A stretch of 10,735 nt of DNA. Source: Marvinbryantia sp. (GTDB lineage: Bacteria > Bacillota > Clostridia > Lachnospirales > Lachnospiraceae). The notes under the pieces were generated by a model. That model had not been told where the DNA came from, did not search any database, and worked only from the letters and a program-made list of their open reading frames with translations. The DNA is taken from contig JAEDFS010000060.1 in the NCBI GenBank assembly GCA_016297895.1, positions 1 to 10,735 of the forward strand, given 5' to 3'. This document shows positions 6,472 through 10,735 of this stretch, in pieces (positions within the stretch are counted from its first letter, which is position 1; each line of letters opens with the position of its first letter). Made by a program: the position numbers and the translations under genes.

Positions 6472-7833
6472 ATGAATATTATTGTTGTAGGCTGCGGAAA
6501 AGTAGGTGCAGTCCTGACGGAGCAGCTCAGTAAAGAAGGAAACAGTGTAACAGTCATTGATACCAATGCAGCCCGGGTGGAACAGCTGGTCAATGAACAT
6601 GATGTGATGGGATATATCGGTAGCGGAGTCAGCTATGAGACCCAGCTGGAAGCAGGGGTAGAGAAGGCAGATCTTCTCATAGCAGTGACCGGTTCGGATG
6701 AACTGAATCTGTTATGCTGCCTGTTTGCCAAGAAGGCCGGTAACTGTCAGACCATCGCCAGAGTACGAAATCCCGAGTACAGCGAGGAAGTTCATTACAT
6801 CAAAGAAGAACTGGGGCTTGCCATGATCATCAATCCGGAACTGGCAGCAGCGGCTGAGATCGCCAGAGTTCTGCGTCTCCCCAGTGCCATCAATGTGGAA
6901 GTCTTTGCAAAAGGGAAAGTGGAGATCCTGAAATTCAGATTAAAGCCGGATTCGGTGCTGTGCAACATGGCAGTGCAGGAGATCACGGGGAAGCTGCACA
7001 GCGATATTCTGGTCTGTGTGGTGGAACGTGGAGATGAGACCTATATCCCTTCCGGAGATTTTGTCCTTCAGGAGAAGGATGTGATTTCCATTGCGGGAGA
7101 ACCACAAAAGACAATGGAATTCTTCCGTAAGATACATATTAAAGTGAATCCGGTGAAAGACATCATGATCGTCGGAGGAGGTCGTTTGTCCTATTACCTT
7201 TCCAGAATCCTGATCGGCACCGGAGTAGAAGTAAAGATCGTGGAGAAGAATCTGGAAAACTGCAATCTGCTTTGCCAGAAGATTCCGGAAGCAACTGTGA
7301 TCCACGGAGATGGCTCCGACAAGGAGCTGCTGCTGGAAGAGGGACTGGATCAGGTAGATGCGTTTGCGGCACTCACCGGCATGGACGAGGAGAATGTGTT
7401 CCTGTCTCTGTATGCCAAGAGCAAGGCCAGAATGAAGACTGTGACAAAGATCAACAGGATCTCCTTTGATGAAGTGATCAATAATCTGGATCTTGATACG
7501 GTGGTCTATCCAAAGAATATTACGGCGGAATATATTATTCGTTATGCCAGGGCCATGGCAAATTCCCTTGGAAGCAATGTGGAGACCATGTATCGTCTCG
7601 CCGGAGACAGGGTAGAAGCATTAAGCTTTATTATTCGGGAAAATGCACCGATGGTGAATATTCCTCTAATGGATCTGAATCTGAAAGAGGGAATTCTTCT
7701 GGTGGCTATTGAGAGAAACGGGAGAGTCATCGTACCGAGAGGAAGCGATTCCATGCAGGTAGGAGACACCGTTATCCTTGTTACCACAATTACCGGTCTG
7801 CAGGATATCAGCAATATTCTGAAAAAGAAATAA
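6472..7833 (+). CDS. trkA: Trk potassium uptake system peripheral protein TrkA
   Basis: Cytoplasmic regulatory ring protein that binds nucleotides and gates the membrane channel TrkH. The 453 residues contain two RCK halves, as in Trk systems and unlike the roughly 220-residue single-RCK KtrA. The first Rossmann domain (1 to about 120) has GCGKVG at 7-12 and Asp30 at the end of strand 2, the usual ribose contact for NAD(H). A first RCK_C domain follows at about 140-220. The second Rossmann domain (about 230-345) has GGGRLS at 235-240, where Ser240 replaces the last Gly of GxGxxG, and Glu258 as its acidic residue. The second RCK_C ends the protein. SD-like GGGAGAA precedes the ATG. The gene is 13 nt from trkH, its functional partner. 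Some Firmicute RCK_C domains bind cyclic di-AMP; whether this one does cannot be judged from sequence alone. Confidence 0.95.
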   Translation: MNIIVVGCGKVGAVLTEQLSKEGNSVTVIDTNAARVEQLVNEHDVMGYIGSGVSYETQLEAGVEKADLLIAVTGSDELNLLCCLFAKKAGNCQTIARVRNPEYSEEVHYIKEELGLAMIINPELAAAAEIARVLRLPSAINVEVFAKGKVEILKFRLKPDSVLCNMAVQEITGKLHSDILVCVVERGDETYIPSGDFVLQEKDVISIAGEPQKTMEFFRKIHIKVNPVKDIMIVGGGRLSYYLSRILIGTGVEVKIVEKNLENCNLLCQKIPEATVIHGDGSDKELLLEEGLDQVDAFAALTGMDEENVFLSLYAKSKARMKTVTKINRISFDEVINNLDLDTVVYPKNITAEYIIRYARAMANSLGSNVETMYRLAGDRVEALSFIIRENAPMVNIPLMDLNLKEGILLVAIERNGRVIVPRGSDSMQVGDTVILVTTITGLQDISNILKKK

Positions 7834-7846
7834 GGCGGGAGAGAAG

Positions 7847-9295
7847 ATGAATTTTCAAATTGTTCGATATATGTTAGGTTATGTCTGTTATTTCCAGACA
7901 GCGTTTCTGGCTCTTCCGCTGATGGTTTCCCTGCTGTACGGGGAGCACCGGGTGGGATGGGCTTATTTCGGAACCATGGGCTTATGTGCATTTCTGGGAA
8001 TTCTGCTGACCTTCAGGCAGCCTACGGATAAACGTATGTATTCCAAGGAAGGCCTGGTGACCGTGGCTTTCAGCTGGATCCTGCTAAGTATGCTGGGCGC
8101 CGTTCCCTTTACGATCTCCGGGGAGATTCCTTCTTATGTGGATGCGCTGTTTGAGACGGTATCCGGCTTTACCACCACCGGGTCCAGTATTCTGTCGGAT
8201 GTAGGAAAAATGTCCTATGCAGGAAGGTTCTGGAGGAGCTTTACCCACTGGGTGGGAGGTATGGGTGTCCTGGTGTTTATTCTGGCGATCCTGCCGCTGA
8301 AAGGCGGCGCATTTATGAATCTGATGAAGGCGGAGAGCCCGGGACCTTCTGTGAATAAGCTGGTTCCCAAACTTCGGGATACGGCAATTTTCCTGTACAG
8401 TATCTATATGGGAATGACACTGCTTCAGATCGTACTTTTGCTTTTCGCCGGAATGCCGCTCTTTGATGCCATCACCATGACCATGGGTACGGCAGGTACC
8501 GGAGGATTTGCTGTCCGCTCTGACGGGCTGGAGGGCTACACGATACTGCAGCAGGGGATTATTGCAGTATTTATGGTACTGTTTGGAGTGAATTTTAATA
8601 CCTATTTTCTTATGGTTAAGGGTAAATTCAAACAGGCCTTCAAATCAGAAGAAGTGCGGGTCTATCTGGGAATCATCGGGATATCGGTGGCAATCATCAC
8701 AGTGAGTATCCTTCCTATGTTTTCCAATATCTTTGAGGCACTGCATCACGCATTTTTCCAGGTGGGATCCATTATCACCACCACCGGATTTGCAACAAAA
8801 GATTTTAATCTGTGGCCTCCCATTGCCAGGACGGTACTGATGATCCTGGTATTTATCGGAGCCTGTGCCGGAAGTACCGGAGGCGGTATCAAGGTATCCA
8901 GAATTATCATTATGGTAAAGGGAATCGGGAAGGAAGTGAAAACACTCACCCATCCCAGAAGCATAAATAAGGTTCGGATGGACGGACGTACCGTGGAGCA
9001 TGAGGTGGTCCGGTCGGTGAATGTGTATCTGGCAATTTACATTCTGATCTTTGTGGGATCCCTGCTGATCGTTACACTGGACGGCAAAGATTTGGTCACC
9101 AATTTTACTTCTGTTGCTGTGACGCTGAATAATATCGGACCCGGTCTGGAAGTCGTAGGACCCATGGGTAATTTCTCGTCATTTTCCAATCTGTCAAAGC
9201 TGGTGCTTTGCTTTGATATGCTGGCAGGAAGACTGGAACTTCTCCCCATGCTGATGTTATTTGTGCCTTCCGTATGGAAGAGAAAGAAAGGATAA
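7847..9295 (+). CDS. trkH: Trk potassium uptake channel subunit TrkH
   Basis: Polytopic inner-membrane protein of the TrkH/KtrB/HKT superfamily that passes K+ (possibly Na+) and is gated by TrkA. The 482 residues match TrkH length and contain many hydrophobic helices. All four pore-loop filter segments are visible: SGFTTTGSS (Gly112), GTAGTGGFA (about 214-222), SIITTTGFAT (Gly314) and TLNNIGPG (Gly431). The intramembrane gating loop of the third repeat is present as GACAGSTGGGIKVSR from 338, rich in small residues as expected. The start at 7847 follows GGCGGGAGAGAAG, 13 nt after trkA, and the protein begins directly with the first membrane helix. Nothing looks broken. Family assignment is firm; ion selectivity is inferred from the family. 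Confidence 0.95.
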   Translation: MNFQIVRYMLGYVCYFQTAFLALPLMVSLLYGEHRVGWAYFGTMGLCAFLGILLTFRQPTDKRMYSKEGLVTVAFSWILLSMLGAVPFTISGEIPSYVDALFETVSGFTTTGSSILSDVGKMSYAGRFWRSFTHWVGGMGVLVFILAILPLKGGAFMNLMKAESPGPSVNKLVPKLRDTAIFLYSIYMGMTLLQIVLLLFAGMPLFDAITMTMGTAGTGGFAVRSDGLEGYTILQQGIIAVFMVLFGVNFNTYFLMVKGKFKQAFKSEEVRVYLGIIGISVAIITVSILPMFSNIFEALHHAFFQVGSIITTTGFATKDFNLWPPIARTVLMILVFIGACAGSTGGGIKVSRIIIMVKGIGKEVKTLTHPRSINKVRMDGRTVEHEVVRSVNVYLAIYILIFVGSLLIVTLDGKDLVTNFTSVAVTLNNIGPGLEVVGPMGNFSSFSNLSKLVLCFDMLAGRLELLPMLMLFVPSVWKRKKG

Positions 9296-9306
9296 GGAAA
9301 AGCAGT

Positions 9307-10735
9307 ATGTATCAGGATGGAAAAATCTGGATCGGTCAGAGCGGAGAGGAAAAAATCTGTATTCTTCCGAAAATGGCGAATCGCCATGGTCTGATTGCCG
9401 GGGCTACGGGAACGGGAAAAACGGTCACATTAAAAGTTCTGGCAGAATCCTTCAGTGATGCGGGGGTGCCCGTTTTTCTGGCGGACGCCAAGGGAGATCT
9501 GGCAGGCATGTGTCAGGCCGGGACAGACAGTGAGAATATGCAGAAACGAATTCAGCGGTTTGGTTTGCAGGATATCTGGAGCTATCACAGCTATCCTGCC
9601 GTATTTTGGGATGTGTACGGGCAGGAAGGACATCCTTTGAGAACTACTGTTACGGAGATGGGGCCGATGCTGCTGGCAAAGCTTCTGGGACTGACTGAGG
9701 TACAGGCGGACATTCTGACTATCGTATTTCGGATTGCGGATGATGCGGGGCTTCTTCTGATTGACATCAAAGATCTCCGGGCTATGCTGAACTATGTGGG
9801 AGAGCATACGGCAGATTATGTGACCCGATATGGGAATATGACAAAGCAGAGTATCGGAGCCATTGTGAGAGGGCTGATCAATCTGGAAGAACAGGGCGGA
9901 AATCTCTTTTTCGGGGAACCGGCTCTGGACATCAGAGACTGGTTTCGGACCGATGCGCAGGGAAGAGGCTGCATCAATGTGCTGGCGGCGCAGAAGCTGA
10001 TGAATCACCCGGATATGTACGGAACGTTCATGCTGTGGCTGATGTCGGAACTGTTTGAGACCCTGCCGGAGGCGGGAGACAGTGAGAAGCCCAAAATGGT
10101 ATTCTTTTTTGATGAAGCCCATATGCTTTTTGACAACGCATCAAAAGAATTGCTGGAAAAAATCGTTCAGGTGGTAAAACTGATCCGTTCCAAGGGAGTG
10201 GGGATTTACTTTGTGACCCAAAATCCGTCGGATATACCGGATGCAGTGCTGGGGCAGCTGGGAAACCGGATCCAGCATGCCTTAAGAGCCTATACACCGG
10301 CAGAACAGAAGGCTTTGAAAGCAGCAGCTGATTCTTTCCGGGAAAATCCGGAATTTAAGACCATAGAGGTGCTGACCCAGATGGGAATCGGAGAGGCATT
10401 GATCTCTGTATTGGATGAAGAAGGCCGCCCCGGGATGACAAAGCAGAGCAAGATCCTCTGTCCCCAGAGCAGAATGGGAGCGGTTTCCCCGGAGGAGAGA
10501 AAACAGGCAATGGCATCGGATGGCATGGGAGCCAGGTATGAAGAAACTGTGGATCGGGATTCCGCTTACGAATTCCTGAACCGTCAGGAGGCAGGAATGC
10601 AGTCAGCGCAGGCAGAGATGCAGGCTGCACAGGAGCCTGCGAAAACCTCCGGTTACAATAAGGCGGCTGAAGAACAGGCCAGGATGCTGGCAAAGCTTCA
10701 GGCGGATAAGGAACGTATGAGACAGAAGTCGGGTG
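9307..10735 (+). CDS. HerA-like/DUF853 (YjgR-family) P-loop ATPase, 3' end cut off by the window
   Basis: Predicted cytoplasmic ATPase of the HerA/FtsK-related group, DUF853 family, to which E. coli YjgR (about 500 residues) belongs. The frame is open for 476 codons to the window edge with no stop, so only a short C-terminus is likely missing. Walker A is GATGTGKT (32-39). Walker B is MVFFFDEAH with Asp269 and Glu270. VTQNPSDIPD (303-312), with Gln305 in the sensor position, is followed by GNRIQHALRAYTP, which holds Arg321 and Arg327. The block WDVYGQEGHPLR and the stretch FRIADDAGLLLIDIKDLRA are typical of this family. The last 50 or so residues are Ala/Gln/Glu-rich and likely coiled coil. 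The ATG is 11 nt after trkH, with AAGGA at 9294-9298 as SD. HerA itself works with NurA in DNA end processing, but no nuclease gene is adjacent here. The cellular role of the DUF853 branch is not established. Confidence 0.9.
   Translation, partial: MYQDGKIWIGQSGEEKICILPKMANRHGLIAGATGTGKTVTLKVLAESFSDAGVPVFLADAKGDLAGMCQAGTDSENMQKRIQRFGLQDIWSYHSYPAVFWDVYGQEGHPLRTTVTEMGPMLLAKLLGLTEVQADILTIVFRIADDAGLLLIDIKDLRAMLNYVGEHTADYVTRYGNMTKQSIGAIVRGLINLEEQGGNLFFGEPALDIRDWFRTDAQGRGCINVLAAQKLMNHPDMYGTFMLWLMSELFETLPEAGDSEKPKMVFFFDEAHMLFDNASKELLEKIVQVVKLIRSKGVGIYFVTQNPSDIPDAVLGQLGNRIQHALRAYTPAEQKALKAAADSFRENPEFKTIEVLTQMGIGEALISVLDEEGRPGMTKQSKILCPQSRMGAVSPEERKQAMASDGMGARYEETVDRDSAYEFLNRQEAGMQSAQAEMQAAQEPAKTSGYNKAAEEQARMLAKLQADKERMRQKSG

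Overview
The window is about 10.7 kb of compact chromosomal DNA. Every gene lies on the plus strand, gaps are short, and SD sequences are strong and AG-rich. Moderate GC, the protein family variants and a Firmicutes-style intrinsic terminator suggest an anaerobic Clostridia-type Firmicute, probably Lachnospiraceae. This placement comes from protein resemblance recalled from memory, not from a search.

Left block (1-5085): aspS, gatC, gatA and gatB form one tight transcription unit ending in an intrinsic terminator at 5051-5085. It makes an aspartyl-tRNA synthetase plus all three subunits of the GatCAB amidotransferase. GatCAB converts misacylated Glu-tRNA(Gln), and possibly Asp-tRNA(Asn), into the correct amide forms. 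AspRS carries the His of the RDHGG motif linked to relaxed (non-discriminating) tRNA recognition. Placed next to gatCAB, it could supply the Asp-tRNA(Asn) substrate. Several of its signature blocks resemble the alphaproteobacterial AspRS subtype.

Right block (5075-end): a sigma-A-like promoter (TTGTAT-17 nt-TATACT) overlaps the terminator of the first unit and leads into four genes. They are a predicted lipoprotein with a degenerate polysaccharide-deacetylase (NodB-like) domain, trkA and trkH (K+ uptake regulator and channel), and a HerA-like/DUF853 (YjgR-family) P-loop ATPase. The ATPase gene is still open at the right edge, so its C-terminus is missing. Gaps are 46, 13 and 11 nt, compatible with one transcript.

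Most of the window is ordinary housekeeping sequence. The points most worth a second look are the deacetylase-like lipoprotein that appears to have lost its metal ligands, the non-discriminating and alphaproteobacterial-like features of AspRS, and the interlocked terminator/promoter. I saw no RNA genes, mobile elements, CRISPR arrays or sizeable repeats, and no stretch above 300 bases lacks a gene.
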